The notes: generated by a model not told the origin, from the sequence alone. Shown: positions 8,881 to 17,894, numbered from the stretch's first letter. The stretch is DNA of 64,000 nucleotides from Pacificitalea manganoxidans (GCF_002504165.1 NZ_CP021405.1:110679-174678), one strand, 5' to 3'. Numbers and translations: made by a program.

Positions 8881-10929
8881 ATGGCCCCAGCACCCGACCC
8901 TAGTTCTCTTCCGCCGCGCGCCCCTGCGAGCCGCGCCGAGCGTCAGCACCGCGCCACGCCGATGCCGCTGCGATCGCGCGCCGCGCGGGCCTTTGCGGCG
9001 CTGTTTCTGACCTCGCCCCGGCGGCAGGTGCAGGGCTGGCTGGTGTGGCCCATGCGGCTCTATTGCGCGTCGCTGACGGTCTGGGTGCTATGGGCGGCGA
9101 CGTTTGCCCGGCTCGATGCGCTGGCGCTGACGATCATCTTTCTGTGCCTGATCCTTGTGCCGTCCTTCCTGCTGGTAGGGGCGCGGTCGGGGGCCGATCC
9201 GCACCGCCCCTCATGGCTGGACTGGGTGTTGTCATCGCTGGCGGGGGCGAGCGCGGTCTATTTCATCGCCCATATCCCCGAAACGGCGACCCGGATTTCG
9301 CTGTTCGACGCGCTGAATTGGCATCAATTCCTGTTCGCCTCGATCATCATCGTGCTGACGCTGGAGATCACTCGCCGCACCGTGGGGCTGTTTCTGGCGG
9401 TGCTGGTGCTGAGCTTCATCGCCTATAACCTGTGGGGGCATCTGATCGACGGGCCGATGGGGCACGGGCTGATCACAGTGATGCATTTCGTCGATATCAA
9501 CGTCTACACCTCCGACGGGCTGTTCGGCACGCCGGTGCGGGTGGCCGCGACCTATGCGTTCCTCTTCGTGCTGTTCGGCACGTTTCTGGAGCGCGCGGGC
9601 GGGGGGGATTTCTTCTTCGGGCTGGCGGCGGCGGTGTCGGGGCGCTCTCCGGGCGGGCCGGCAAAGGTGGCGGTCGTATCCTCGGCGCTGTTCGGGACCA
9701 TGTCGGGATCGCCCACCTCGGACGTCGTGGCGACCGGGTCCATCACCATCCCGATGATGAAGAAGCTGGGTTACAAACCCGCGCTCGCAGGCGGGGTCGA
9801 GGTCGCGGCCTCCACCGGCGGGTCGCTGTTGCCGCCGGTCATGGGGTCGGCCGCGTTCATCATGGCCGAGGTGACGGGGCTGTCCTATCTGGAGATCATC
9901 GTCGCGGCGCTGTTGCCTGCGGTGCTGTATTATGTCGGCGTGTTTTTGCAGGTGCATCTGCGCTCCGTCGCGCTGGATCTGCCGCCGCTTGACCGGGACA
10001 CGGTGCCCAGCGTGGGTGAGACGCTGCGCGCGGGCTGGCAATTCCTGATCCCGCTGGGCGGGCTGACCGCGATGCTGGTGATGGGCTATTCGCCGACGAT
10101 GACGGCGGTGGTCGCCGCCGGGCTGGTCTGGTTCGTGGCGCTGTTTCGCCGCCGCACCCGGCTGGGGCTGAGCGGCACTATCGACGCGCTGGCCGAAAGC
10201 GCGATCCGCATGATCGGCGTCACCGGCGCCTGCGCGGCGGCGGGGCTGGTCGTGGGCGGCATCACCATGACCGGGCTTGCGTCGAAATTCAGCTACATGG
10301 CGTTCGCGCTGGCGGGCGATACGACGTTTTTCATCCTCGTGCTGTCGGCGGTGGTGACGATCATCCTCGGGCTCGGGATGCCGACGCCCTCGGCCTATGT
10401 GCTGGCCGCGGTGCTGGTGGGGCCGACGCTGGTCAACGAACTCGACCTGCCGGTGATGGGCGCGCATCTGTTCCTGCTCTATTTCGCGGTGATTTCCGCC
10501 ATGACCCCGCCGGTGGCGGTGGCGTCCTATGCGGCGGCGGCGATATCGGGGGCCAATCCGCTGGTGATCTCGGTGATCGCCATGCGGCTGGCGGTGACCG
10601 CGTTCCTGATGCCGTTTGCCTTCATCGCCAATCCCGGCGTGCTGGCGCCGCTGGACAGTCTGGGCAATGCGGTGGGCGCGGCTTCGGTCATCATCGCCTG
10701 CATCGCCATCGCCGTTTCGCTGGAACTGGGCCGGGACCGGGCGCGCCCGTGGCGGCGGCTGATCGGGCCGGTCCTGTTTGCCACCGGCATCGCGCTGATC
10801 CTGCCATGGGCCGGGGCGAAGATCATCGGATTAATCGCGCTTGTCGCACTCGTCGGCGCATCGCGCCTCGGCCCGCGGGACGCTCCCGCGCCGGCCTCTT
10901 TGAAGGAAAAGGACTCCAATGCTTATTGA
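8881..10929 (+). CDS. TAXI-type TRAP transporter fused permease
   Basis: 682-residue inner-membrane protein in which the small (DctQ-like, 4 helices) and large (DctM-like, about 12 helices) TRAP subunits are fused, as is usual for TAXI systems. Landmarks are SGSPTSDVVATGSITIPMMK, EVAASTGGSLLPPVMGSAAF, LGLGMPTPSAYVLAAVLVGP and SAMTPPVAVASYAAAAISGA. Transport is driven by an ion gradient. ATG 8881 is taken; an in-frame TTG lies 12 bases upstream. A 248-base gap separates it from the binding-protein gene, which can allow uneven expression. Its last 11 bases overlap the nadC start, so the two are translationally coupled. Confidence 0.9.
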   Translation: MAPAPDPSSLPPRAPASRAERQHRATPMPLRSRAARAFAALFLTSPRRQVQGWLVWPMRLYCASLTVWVLWAATFARLDALALTIIFLCLILVPSFLLVGARSGADPHRPSWLDWVLSSLAGASAVYFIAHIPETATRISLFDALNWHQFLFASIIIVLTLEITRRTVGLFLAVLVLSFIAYNLWGHLIDGPMGHGLITVMHFVDINVYTSDGLFGTPVRVAATYAFLFVLFGTFLERAGGGDFFFGLAAAVSGRSPGGPAKVAVVSSALFGTMSGSPTSDVVATGSITIPMMKKLGYKPALAGGVEVAASTGGSLLPPVMGSAAFIMAEVTGLSYLEIIVAALLPAVLYYVGVFLQVHLRSVALDLPPLDRDTVPSVGETLRAGWQFLIPLGGLTAMLVMGYSPTMTAVVAAGLVWFVALFRRRTRLGLSGTIDALAESAIRMIGVTGACAAAGLVVGGITMTGLASKFSYMAFALAGDTTFFILVLSAVVTIILGLGMPTPSAYVLAAVLVGPTLVNELDLPVMGAHLFLLYFAVISAMTPPVAVASYAAAAISGANPLVISVIAMRLAVTAFLMPFAFIANPGVLAPLDSLGNAVGAASVIIACIAIAVSLELGRDRARPWRRLIGPVLFATGIALILPWAGAKIIGLIALVALVGASRLGPRDAPAPASLKEKDSNAY

Positions 10930-11755
10930 CCTGCGCAAGATCGACACGCTGATCGACCTGTGGTTCGACGAGGACAACAACTATTTCGACCTGACCGCCA
11001 AGATCATGGTCGATGACGATGCGGTTGCGAAATTCGGGATGAACACCCGCGAGGAGGTCGTGATTTCCGGCATCACCATCGCGGAACGGATTTTCAAGCG
11101 GCTCGATCCGGCCTGCACCTTTACCGCCAGCGCCCGCGATGGCGAGCGGCTAGAGGCGGGCGTGACATTCGCCACCATCGAAGGCAACGCCCAGGCGCTG
11201 CTGACGGCGGAGCGCGTGGCGCTGAACCTGATGCAGCGCATGTGCGGCATCGCGGGCACCACCGCCGAGTATGTGCGCGAGATCGAGGGCACCGGCGCGT
11301 TTCTGGTCGATACCCGCAAAACCACGCCGGGCCTGCGGATGCTGGAGAAATACGCGGTCACCTGCGGCGGCGGGCGCAATCACCGGCTGGGGCTCGATAA
11401 CGGGATCATGCTGAAGGACAACCACATCGCGGTTGCAGGCTCGATCAGCGCGGCGGTGGCGCGGGCCAAGGCACATGCGCCGATCCTGACCAAGATCGAG
11501 GTCGAATGCGACCGGGTGGAGCAGGTGTCCGAGGCGCTGGAGGCCGGGGCCGATGTCATCATGCTCGACAACATGACCAATGACGCAATGCGCGAGGCGG
11601 TGGCGCTGGTCGCCGGGCGGGTGCCGCTGGAATGTTCGGGCGGCGTGCGGCTCGACACCATCCGGGGCAAGGCCGAAACCGGGGTTGATTTCATCTCCGT
11701 CGGGCGCATCACGCAAAGCGCGCCTTGCGTCGATATCGGTCTGGACGACGTCTGA
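10919..11755 (+). CDS. nadC: Quinolinate phosphoribosyltransferase (NadC family)
   Basis: 278-residue enzyme expected to catalyse quinolinate + PRPP to nicotinate mononucleotide + CO2 + PPi in the cytoplasm. Signature residues are all present: TRKTTPGLR (132-140), GGGRNHRLGL (150-159) and LKDNH (165-169), followed by a complete barrel with ECSGGVRLDTI and a phosphate-loop-like SVGRIT. Length is normal. Unlike the biosynthetic gene it is not beside nadA or nadB; it sits in an importer operon, coupled to the permease by an 11-base overlap and 3 bases ahead of a predicted PRPP-forming fusion enzyme. ModD-type paralogues are also NadC-like, so the acceptor could be another pyridine acid. Confidence 0.85.
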   Translation: MLIDLRKIDTLIDLWFDEDNNYFDLTAKIMVDDDAVAKFGMNTREEVVISGITIAERIFKRLDPACTFTASARDGERLEAGVTFATIEGNAQALLTAERVALNLMQRMCGIAGTTAEYVREIEGTGAFLVDTRKTTPGLRMLEKYAVTCGGGRNHRLGLDNGIMLKDNHIAVAGSISAAVARAKAHAPILTKIEVECDRVEQVSEALEAGADVIMLDNMTNDAMREAVALVAGRVPLECSGGVRLDTIRGKAETGVDFISVGRITQSAPCVDIGLDDV

Positions 11756-11758
11756 GCC

Positions 11759-13885
11759 ATGACCGGGACCGTAGCGCAGACCAGCTCCGACCATTTGCCG
11801 AAGGGCTCGCTGATCCTTGTCGCCGGGCCGTCAGGGGTGGGCAAGGACACGCTGATTGACGGGGCGCGGGCAGCGCTGGACGGGCTGCGGGCCTATGCCT
11901 TTGCCCGCCGCGTCATCACCCGTGACCCGGAGGCGGGCGGCGAGGATTACCACCCCGTCACCGAGCCGGAATTCGAACAGATGCGCCAGCGCGGGGCGTT
12001 TTTGCACCATTGGGACGCGCATGGGCTGCGCTACGGTATTCCGGTCGTGGTGCGGCGCTGGCTGGAGGAAGGCACCCATGTCATCGTCAATGTCAGCCGC
12101 GCGGTGATCCCCCAGATCCGCGCGGTCTGGCCCGATACGCTGACCCTGCTGATCGATGCCTCGCCCGAGGTCGTCGCCGCCCGGCTGCGCGCGCGGGGCC
12201 GCGAAGCGCCGGACCAGATCGCGCGCAGGCTGGCCCGCGCCGCGACGGTGCCCGACGGGTCGGGGGCCGTGATCCGTATCCTCAATGACCGCAGCCCGGC
12301 AGAAGGCGTCCGCGCCTTTGTCGAGGCGGTGATGGGGGCGGCGGCGCCGCGGTTCTGCGCCCGACCCGCGCGGGTCGATCTGGGCGCGCGGGCGCTGTGC
12401 CTGCTGTCGGATATCCATCCCGCCACGGCGGGGCTGACCGCAGCCAGTGGCCGGGTCGAGATCCTTGCCCCTAACGGTGCGCGGGCGGTGGCGGAATTGG
12501 GCGTGCTGCGCGCGCCGCTGGGACAGTCCGAGCCTGCGGAGGTCGCGGCGCTGAGCCCGGCCCTGATGGAACGGCTGATGCTTGCCCCCGGTGATCCGCT
12601 GGTGCTGGCCGCCGCGCCGTCGCCCGAGAGCCGCGCGATTTTGCAGCGCAAAGTGGCGGGCGGCACCCTGTCGGATGCCGAGATCGACGCCGTGGTGGGC
12701 GATATGGTGGCGGGCCGCTATTCGGAGGCCGAACTGGCGGGGTTCCTTGTCGCCGCCTCGCGCGATCTGGCGGCACCCGAGGTGATCGCCCTGACCCGCG
12801 CCCGCGCCGCCCGCGCCGCCCGGCAAAGCTGGCCGGGAGAGATCGTCGTCGACAAACATTCGATGGGCGGCATTCCGGGCAACCGCATCACGCCGATCAT
12901 CATTCCCATCGTCACCGCGCTGGGGCTGACGATGCCGAAAACCTCGTCGCGCGCGATCACATCGGCCGCCGGCACTGCCGACGCGATGGAGGTGATCGCC
13001 CGCGTCGATCTGACCCCCGATGAACTGCACGCCTGCGTCACGGAAACGGGCGGCTGCATCGCATGGAACGGACGGCTGACCCATTCGCCGGTCGATCAGG
13101 TGATGAACGCGATCAACCGCCCGCTGGGGCTGCGGTCCACCCGGCTCGATGTGTCGTCGATCCTGTCAAAGAAGCTCGCCGCCGGATCGACCCATGTGCT
13201 GATCGACATGCCGGTGGGTCCGGAGGCCAAGACCCGCGATGCCGCCGATGCGCAGGACCTGGCGGATCTGTTCACCACCGTCGCCGAGGGTGTCGGCCTG
13301 TCGCTGAAGGTGATGCAGACCGATGGCACCGGCCCCGTGGGGCGGGGCGTCGGCCCGGTGCTGGAGATGCGCGACGTTTTCGCGGTGCTGGAAGGCCGCC
13401 CTGACGCGCCGACCGATCTGCGGGACAAGGCGCTGCGTTACGCCGCCGAGATCCTGCATTGGGCTGCGGGCATGGGGGCGGCGGAGGCCGCTGACGCCGC
13501 CCGCGCCTGCCTCGACGAGGGGCGCGCGCTGGAGCAACTGCACCGCATCGCCGCGGCGCAGGGGCTGCTGGCCGAAACTCCGCCGCCGCCCGCGCCCTAC
13601 ACCGCCGAGATCACCGCCACGGGTGCGGGGCGGCTGATCGGGTTTGGTGTGCGGGCGGTATCGGGCTCGGCGCGGGCCGCAGGGGCACCGCGCGAACCGA
13701 CTGCGGGGGTCGATCTGCTGGTGGGGCCGGGCGCGACGTTGGCACCGGGCACGCCGTTGCTGCGCATCCATGCCGCGACCCGGTTTGCGCTGGCCTCGGC
13801 AGAGGCGGTGGCGCGGGCCGCATTGGCCGATGGCAGTCTGATGCGCCGCGATGACAGCGCGCCTGCCCCCTCCTGCGCCGGGTGA
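11759..13885 (+). CDS. Fusion: PhnN-like ribose-1,5-bisphosphokinase and AMP-phosphorylase-like protein
   Basis: 708-residue two-enzyme fusion. Residues about 15-195 are a PhnN/guanylate-kinase-like domain with P-loop GPSGVGKD (23-30), RRVITRD and GGEDYHPV, plus HGLRYGIP (88-94 region); PhnN makes PRPP from ribose 1,5-bisphosphate and ATP. Residues about 200-700 match the thymidine phosphorylase superfamily in its archaeal AMP-phosphorylase form: an extra N-terminal domain (about 200-285), the phosphate-binding KHSMGGIPGNR (366-376), PKTSSRAITSAAGTAD, SILSKK and DGTGPVGRGVGP. AMP phosphorylase makes ribose 1,5-bisphosphate from a nucleotide and phosphate, so product of the second domain is substrate of the first. 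No phn genes are nearby. Starts 3 bases after nadC. Confidence 0.85.
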   Translation: MTGTVAQTSSDHLPKGSLILVAGPSGVGKDTLIDGARAALDGLRAYAFARRVITRDPEAGGEDYHPVTEPEFEQMRQRGAFLHHWDAHGLRYGIPVVVRRWLEEGTHVIVNVSRAVIPQIRAVWPDTLTLLIDASPEVVAARLRARGREAPDQIARRLARAATVPDGSGAVIRILNDRSPAEGVRAFVEAVMGAAAPRFCARPARVDLGARALCLLSDIHPATAGLTAASGRVEILAPNGARAVAELGVLRAPLGQSEPAEVAALSPALMERLMLAPGDPLVLAAAPSPESRAILQRKVAGGTLSDAEIDAVVGDMVAGRYSEAELAGFLVAASRDLAAPEVIALTRARAARAARQSWPGEIVVDKHSMGGIPGNRITPIIIPIVTALGLTMPKTSSRAITSAAGTADAMEVIARVDLTPDELHACVTETGGCIAWNGRLTHSPVDQVMNAINRPLGLRSTRLDVSSILSKKLAAGSTHVLIDMPVGPEAKTRDAADAQDLADLFTTVAEGVGLSLKVMQTDGTGPVGRGVGPVLEMRDVFAVLEGRPDAPTDLRDKALRYAAEILHWAAGMGAAEAADAARACLDEGRALEQLHRIAAAQGLLAETPPPPAPYTAEITATGAGRLIGFGVRAVSGSARAAGAPREPTAGVDLLVGPGATLAPGTPLLRIHAATRFALASAEAVARAALADGSLMRRDDSAPAPSCAG

Positions 13886-13915
13886 GCGGGGCGGGGGGAC
13901 TACCCCCGACCCCGC
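13886..13915. terminator. Hairpin between convergent genes
   Basis: GC-only inverted repeat GCGGGG-C-GGGGG / CCCCC-GA-CCCCGC, beginning directly after the stop codon of the fusion gene. It has no T-tract on either strand, so it is a terminator-like hairpin for the convergent operons rather than a textbook rho-independent site. Confidence 0.55.
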
Positions 13916-13927
13916 AGCCTGCGGCGC

Positions 13928-14986
13928 TTAGTCCACCGCGCGGCGCAGCATCCCGAACAGGTCGCGCGGATCGTCGGGATCGGCGAGCATGTCGAGCGGC
14001 TCGAAAAACGCCGTGTCGCGCACCAGGTCGGAGACATAGCGCAGGGCGCTGAAATCCTCGATCGCGAAGCCCACGGAATCGAACAGCGTGATCTGGCGCG
14101 GCTCGCGACGGCCCTCGGCCTCGCCGCGCATGACCTGCCACAGCTCGGTCACCGGGTGGTCGGGGTCCAGCTGCTGGATCTCGCCCTCGATCCGGGTCTG
14201 TTCGGGGTATTCCACGAAAATGTCGGACCGGCGCAGGATGTCGGCGTGCAATTCGGTCTTGCCCGGGCAATCGCCGCCGATGGCGTTGATATGCACGCCC
14301 GCGCCGACCATGTTGTCGGTCAGGATCGTGGCGTATTGTTTGTCCGCGGTGCAGGTGGTGATGATCTGCGCGCCCTGCACGGCCTCCTCCCCCGAGGCAC
14401 AGCGGGTGACGGCAAAGCCTTCGGCCTCCAGATTGCGCGCGGCCTTGTCGGTGGCGGCGGGGTCTATGTCATAGAGCCGCAGATCGGTGATGCCGCAGAT
14501 CGCGCGGAAGGCCATCGCCTGAAATTCGCACTGCGCGCCATTGCCGATCATCGCCATCACGGTCGCGTCGCGCGGCGCGAGGTAGCGTGCGACCAGCGCC
14601 GAGGTCGCCGCCGTGCGCAGCGCCGTCAGCACCGTCATTTCCGACAACAGCACCGGGTAGCCATTCGCGACCGAGGACAACACGCCAAAGGCGGTGACCG
14701 TCTGAAAGCCGCGCTTCATGTTGGCCGGGTGGCCGTTGACGTATTTGAAGCCGTAGTTCTCGCGGTCGGCGGTGGGCATCAGCTCGATCACGCCATCGGC
14801 GGAATGGCTGGCGATGCGCGGTGTCTTGTCGAACTCCGGCCAGCGCTTGAAATCCGCCTCGATGTAGTCGGCAAGCTCGGTCAGCAAGGTTTCGGCGCCC
14901 AGATGATTTACCAGACGCATCATGTTGTCGACGCTGACGAACGGCACATAGGCGAGGGCGGAGGGGAGGGGGCGTTGCGTGGTCAT
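13928..14986 (-). CDS. Ornithine cyclodeaminase family protein
   Basis: 352-residue member of the ornithine cyclodeaminase/mu-crystallin family, which converts ornithine to proline and ammonia using NAD. Visible features are ELMPTADRENYGFKYVNGHP in the substrate half and the Rossmann segment VMAMIGNGAQCEFQAMAF with DIDPAATDKAARNL behind it; DCPGK matches the family loop with the catalytic Asp. Its ATG shares one base with the arginase stop (TGATG), so arginine to ornithine to proline conversion is encoded in one transcript. This context makes the ornithine assignment stronger than for isolated family members, some of which act on other amino acids. Confidence 0.88.
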   Translation of the reverse strand: MTTQRPLPSALAYVPFVSVDNMMRLVNHLGAETLLTELADYIEADFKRWPEFDKTPRIASHSADGVIELMPTADRENYGFKYVNGHPANMKRGFQTVTAFGVLSSVANGYPVLLSEMTVLTALRTAATSALVARYLAPRDATVMAMIGNGAQCEFQAMAFRAICGITDLRLYDIDPAATDKAARNLEAEGFAVTRCASGEEAVQGAQIITTCTADKQYATILTDNMVGAGVHINAIGGDCPGKTELHADILRRSDIFVEYPEQTRIEGEIQQLDPDHPVTELWQVMRGEAEGRREPRQITLFDSVGFAIEDFSALRYVSDLVRDTAFFEPLDMLADPDDPRDLFGMLRRAVD

Positions 14987-15951
14987 CACAGGCTCCGATG
15001 AACTGGGGTTTGGGGATGCGGCTGCGCATGCGGACGGGTGGGACGGTCCAGCACACGCCGCCCGAAAAGGCTGGCGGTAAGATCGGTGAGCAGGGTCGCG
15101 GTGCGCCCGCGCTCATCCAGAAACGGGTTTAACTCCACCAGATCGAGCGAGGTGACGAGCCCGCTGTCATGCAGCACTTCCATGATCAGATGCGCCTCGC
15201 GGAAGGTCGCGCCACCGGGCACCGTGGTGCCCACGGCGGGGGCAATGGCGGGGTCGAGGAAATCGACATCGAAGCTGAGATGCAGCAAGCCATCCGCCGC
15301 GCGCACCCGGTCGAGAAAGGCGCTGAGCGGGGCCAGCACGCCGCGCTCGTCGATGGCGCGCATGTCATGCACCTCCACCCCGGCCTGTCCCAGCCGCGCG
15401 CGTTCCGCCGGATCGACGGAGCGGATGCCCATCATGCAGATCCGGTCGGCGGGCAGCGCATGGGCCAGCGGGGGAAACGCGTCAAACCCCGGCTGCCCGG
15501 TGACATAGGCCACGGGCGTGCCGTGCAGATTGCCGCTTTCGGTCGTGTCGGGCGTGTGGAAATCGGGATGCGCATCGAGCCACAGCACAAACAGCGGACG
15601 CCCGATGCGGGCGGCATGGGCGCTGATGCCGCTGATCGTGCCTGCCGACATCGAATGATCGCCGCCAAGGAAGATCGGCAAATCCGTTTCGGCGGCCACG
15701 GACTCGGCCCGCGCGGCGAGCAGTTCGGTCCACGCGCGGGTTTCGGCCAGATGGTGCAGGGCGGGGTTGTCATGGGGCAGGGCGGTTTGGGCCGGGATCG
15801 CCAGATCGCCGCGATCCTCCACCCGCCAGCCCAATTGCGTCAGGGCCTGTGGCAAGCCCGCCGTGCGCAGGGCGGCAGGGCCCATCACGCAGCCGGGCTG
15901 ATCGGTGCCGGTCTGCACCGGCGCGCCGAGTATCGTGCAAGTTCGGGTCAT
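14986..15951 (-). CDS. rocF: Arginase
   Basis: 321-residue ureohydrolase converting arginine to ornithine and urea. Manganese-ligand motifs are complete and in order: FLGGDHS, LWLDAHPDFHTP with ESGNLHGTPVAY, and LSFDVDFLDP followed by GGATFREAHLIMEVL. These match arginase rather than agmatinase by the HTPDTTESGNLHG segment. First gene of a two-gene operon with ornithine cyclodeaminase and divergent from an Lrp/AsnC regulator gene, the usual arrangement for amino-acid catabolism in this group. Confidence 0.92.
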   Translation of the reverse strand: MTRTCTILGAPVQTGTDQPGCVMGPAALRTAGLPQALTQLGWRVEDRGDLAIPAQTALPHDNPALHHLAETRAWTELLAARAESVAAETDLPIFLGGDHSMSAGTISGISAHAARIGRPLFVLWLDAHPDFHTPDTTESGNLHGTPVAYVTGQPGFDAFPPLAHALPADRICMMGIRSVDPAERARLGQAGVEVHDMRAIDERGVLAPLSAFLDRVRAADGLLHLSFDVDFLDPAIAPAVGTTVPGGATFREAHLIMEVLHDSGLVTSLDLVELNPFLDERGRTATLLTDLTASLFGRRVLDRPTRPHAQPHPQTPVHRSL

Positions 15952-16038
15952 GGAAACTGTCCGTTGCGGGAGGTCTGCACCCAGAATGCCCGTGCGCCGT
16001 GATCAAGATCACTGTGGATTTTGTCGGTATGGCGGCTA

Positions 16039-16052
16039 ATATTGCGCAATAT
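16039..16052. promoter_or_regulatory. Candidate Lrp/AsnC operator
   Basis: Perfect 14-base palindrome ATATTGCGCAATAT in the 131-base divergent region between arginase and the Lrp-type gene. TTGCGCAA-centred palindromes are typical AsnC/Lrp half-site pairs, and the position, 30 bases before the regulator start codon, fits autoregulation and control of arginase. Confidence 0.6.
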
Positions 16053-16082
16053 GATCGATCAGGCCGACAAAATGGACAAAGC

Positions 16083-16523
16083 ATGAGCGATAGCGTCGCC
16101 CCCGCCCCCGATCTGGACCAGCGGCTGATCGCCGCGCTGCGGCAGAATGCGCGCGCCAGCATCACCGAATTGGCGCATCAGGTCGGCGCATCGCGGGGCA
16201 CGGTGCGGACGCGGCTGGACGTGCTGGTGGCGCAGGGACGCATTCGCCGCTTCACCATCGAAACCGACGTGGATGTCGAGGGCGAGGTGCGCGCGGTCAT
16301 GATGATTGAATTGCAGGGCCGGATGTCGCGCACCGTGATCCGCACGTTACAGAAGATCCCCGAAGTGGCGACGATCCATTCCACCAATGGCGCATGGGAT
16401 CTGGTGGTGGAGATCCGGTCCGACAGTCTGGTGAGCTTTGACCGGGTGCTGCATGCGGTGCGCGAGGTGCCCGGCGTGCTCAACAGCGAAACCAGCCTGC
16501 TGTTGAGCCGGGTGACGGCCTGA
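16083..16523 (+). CDS. Lrp/AsnC family transcriptional regulator
   Basis: 146-residue one-component regulator. The N-terminal winged helix-turn-helix spans about residues 10-60 (DQRLIAALRQNARASITELA, then GASRGTVRTRLDVLVAQGRI), and the C-terminal RAM ligand domain follows (EVATIHSTNGAWDLVVEI with the Gly-x-Trp-Asp core). ATG 16083 gives the normal family length; the frame continues upstream without family resemblance. It is divergent from arginase/ornithine cyclodeaminase, so arginine, ornithine or a related amino acid is the likely effector. Confidence 0.9.
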   Translation: MSDSVAPAPDLDQRLIAALRQNARASITELAHQVGASRGTVRTRLDVLVAQGRIRRFTIETDVDVEGEVRAVMMIELQGRMSRTVIRTLQKIPEVATIHSTNGAWDLVVEIRSDSLVSFDRVLHAVREVPGVLNSETSLLLSRVTA

Positions 16524-16565
16524 CCCCGCCGCTGCGGGATCAGGCGAGAGGATCAGAGGCGGGGA

Positions 16566-17684
16566 TCAGATCAGGTCAAGCGCCTGTTCCGGGGTCAGGC
16601 TGTCGCGGTTCTGCGCCTCGCCCACCGGCGGGCAGGCCAGTTTTCCGGCGGCCACATTGAGCCCCGCCAACAGATGCGGATCAGCGGCCAGCGCGTCCTT
16701 TACCCCGCGATCCGCGAGCCGCAGCAGATGCGGCAGGGTCGCGTTGTTCAGCGCATAGGTCGAGGTGCGCGCCACGCCGCCGGGCATGTTGGCGACGCAG
16801 TAATGCACGATGCCCTCCTCGATATAGGTCGGATCGGTATGGGTCGTAGCGCGGGAGGTCTCGAAACAGCCGCCCTGATCGATGGCCACATCGACGATCA
16901 CCGCGCCGGGCTGCATATCGCCCAGCATTTCACGCTTGACGAGCTTTGGCGCGGCGGCACCGGGGATCAGCACCGCGCCGATGACCAGATCGGCGGCGCA
17001 GACCTCCTGCCGCAGATTGGTGGCGGTGGAATAGAGCGTTTTGACCCGTCCGCCGAACTGCGCGTCGAGATCCTCCAGCACATCATGCGACCGGTCGAGC
17101 ACGGTAACATCCGCGCCCAGCCCCACGGCCATCGCCGCCGCGTTGCGCCCGACGACACCGCCACCGATCACCACGACGCGGCCCGGCAACACGCCCGGCA
17201 CCCCGCCCAAGAGCACGCCGCGCCCGCCCTGCGCCTTTTCCAGCGCATGCGCGCCCGCTTGCACCGACATCCGCCCCGCGACCTGACTCATCGGACGCAG
17301 CAGCGGCAGCCCGCCACCAGGCGCGGTCACGGTTTCATAGGCGATGCAGGTCGCGCCGGAGGCCAGCAGATCCTCGGTCTGGTCGAGATCGGGGGCGAGG
17401 TGCAGATAGGTGTAGAGCGTCTGACCCGCGCGCAGGCGCTTGCGCTCCACCGCTTGGGGTTCTTTGACCTTCACCACGATCTCGGCCTCGGCAAAGACCG
17501 TTTCGACATCCGCGATCCGGGCGCCGACGGCCTCATAGGCGGCATCCTCGGCGCCGATGCCGGCACCGGCGTCATGTTCGACGATCACCTCGTGCCCGCG
17601 CCCGACCAGCTCGGCCGCACTTTCGGGGGTAAGTCCAACGCGGTATTCGTGGGTCTTGATCTCTTTGGGGCATCCGATGCGCAT
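16566..17684 (-). CDS. ald: Alanine dehydrogenase
   Basis: 372-residue NAD-dependent enzyme that interconverts L-alanine and pyruvate plus ammonia. The N-terminal signature [20 protein letters not shown], catalytic Lys in VKVKEPQ, catalytic His in YTYLHLAPD, and the NAD loop [14 protein letters not shown] are all present, and the length is standard. The strong AGGAGG ribosome site directly upstream supports ATG 17684. Transcribed convergently with the Lrp-type gene and divergently from the kinase gene, so it is a single-gene unit. Confidence 0.95.
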   Translation of the reverse strand: MRIGCPKEIKTHEYRVGLTPESAAELVGRGHEVIVEHDAGAGIGAEDAAYEAVGARIADVETVFAEAEIVVKVKEPQAVERKRLRAGQTLYTYLHLAPDLDQTEDLLASGATCIAYETVTAPGGGLPLLRPMSQVAGRMSVQAGAHALEKAQGGRGVLLGGVPGVLPGRVVVIGGGVVGRNAAAMAVGLGADVTVLDRSHDVLEDLDAQFGGRVKTLYSTATNLRQEVCAADLVIGAVLIPGAAAPKLVKREMLGDMQPGAVIVDVAIDQGGCFETSRATTHTDPTYIEEGIVHYCVANMPGGVARTSTYALNNATLPHLLRLADRGVKDALAADPHLLAGLNVAAGKLACPPVGEAQNRDSLTPEQALDLI

Positions 17685-17894
17685 GGGGTCCTCCTAGCTA
17701 TAGGGCCAAGCAGACCACGAAACGCGTGAAATGCGGTGCGAAATTTGCCTGCCATCCGCGCGATCTGTCGCAGGGTCTGCGGATCGTTAGGCAAAATGCG
17801 CATGATTCTGCGCGAACGGCACGTTACGCCGCGCGATCTGCCCGCGCCGCGCGCCCCCTTGCCGCCGCCCGGATTTCGCGGGACACAAGAGGCC

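Noticed and set aside
9232..10467. 411-residue minus-strand open frame
   Set aside because: Antisense to the TRAP permease; composition is Arg/His/Gln-rich and not protein-like.
11759..12340. Evidence for a C-P lyase phosphonate pathway
   Set aside because: The PhnN-like domain stands without any other phn gene in the window, so phosphonate degradation is not supported here.
11759..13885. Simple call as thymidine phosphorylase (deoA)
   Set aside because: The N-terminal kinase domain, the extra domain at 200-285 and the KHSMGGIPGNR form fit archaeal AMP phosphorylase, not the bacterial DeoA pattern.
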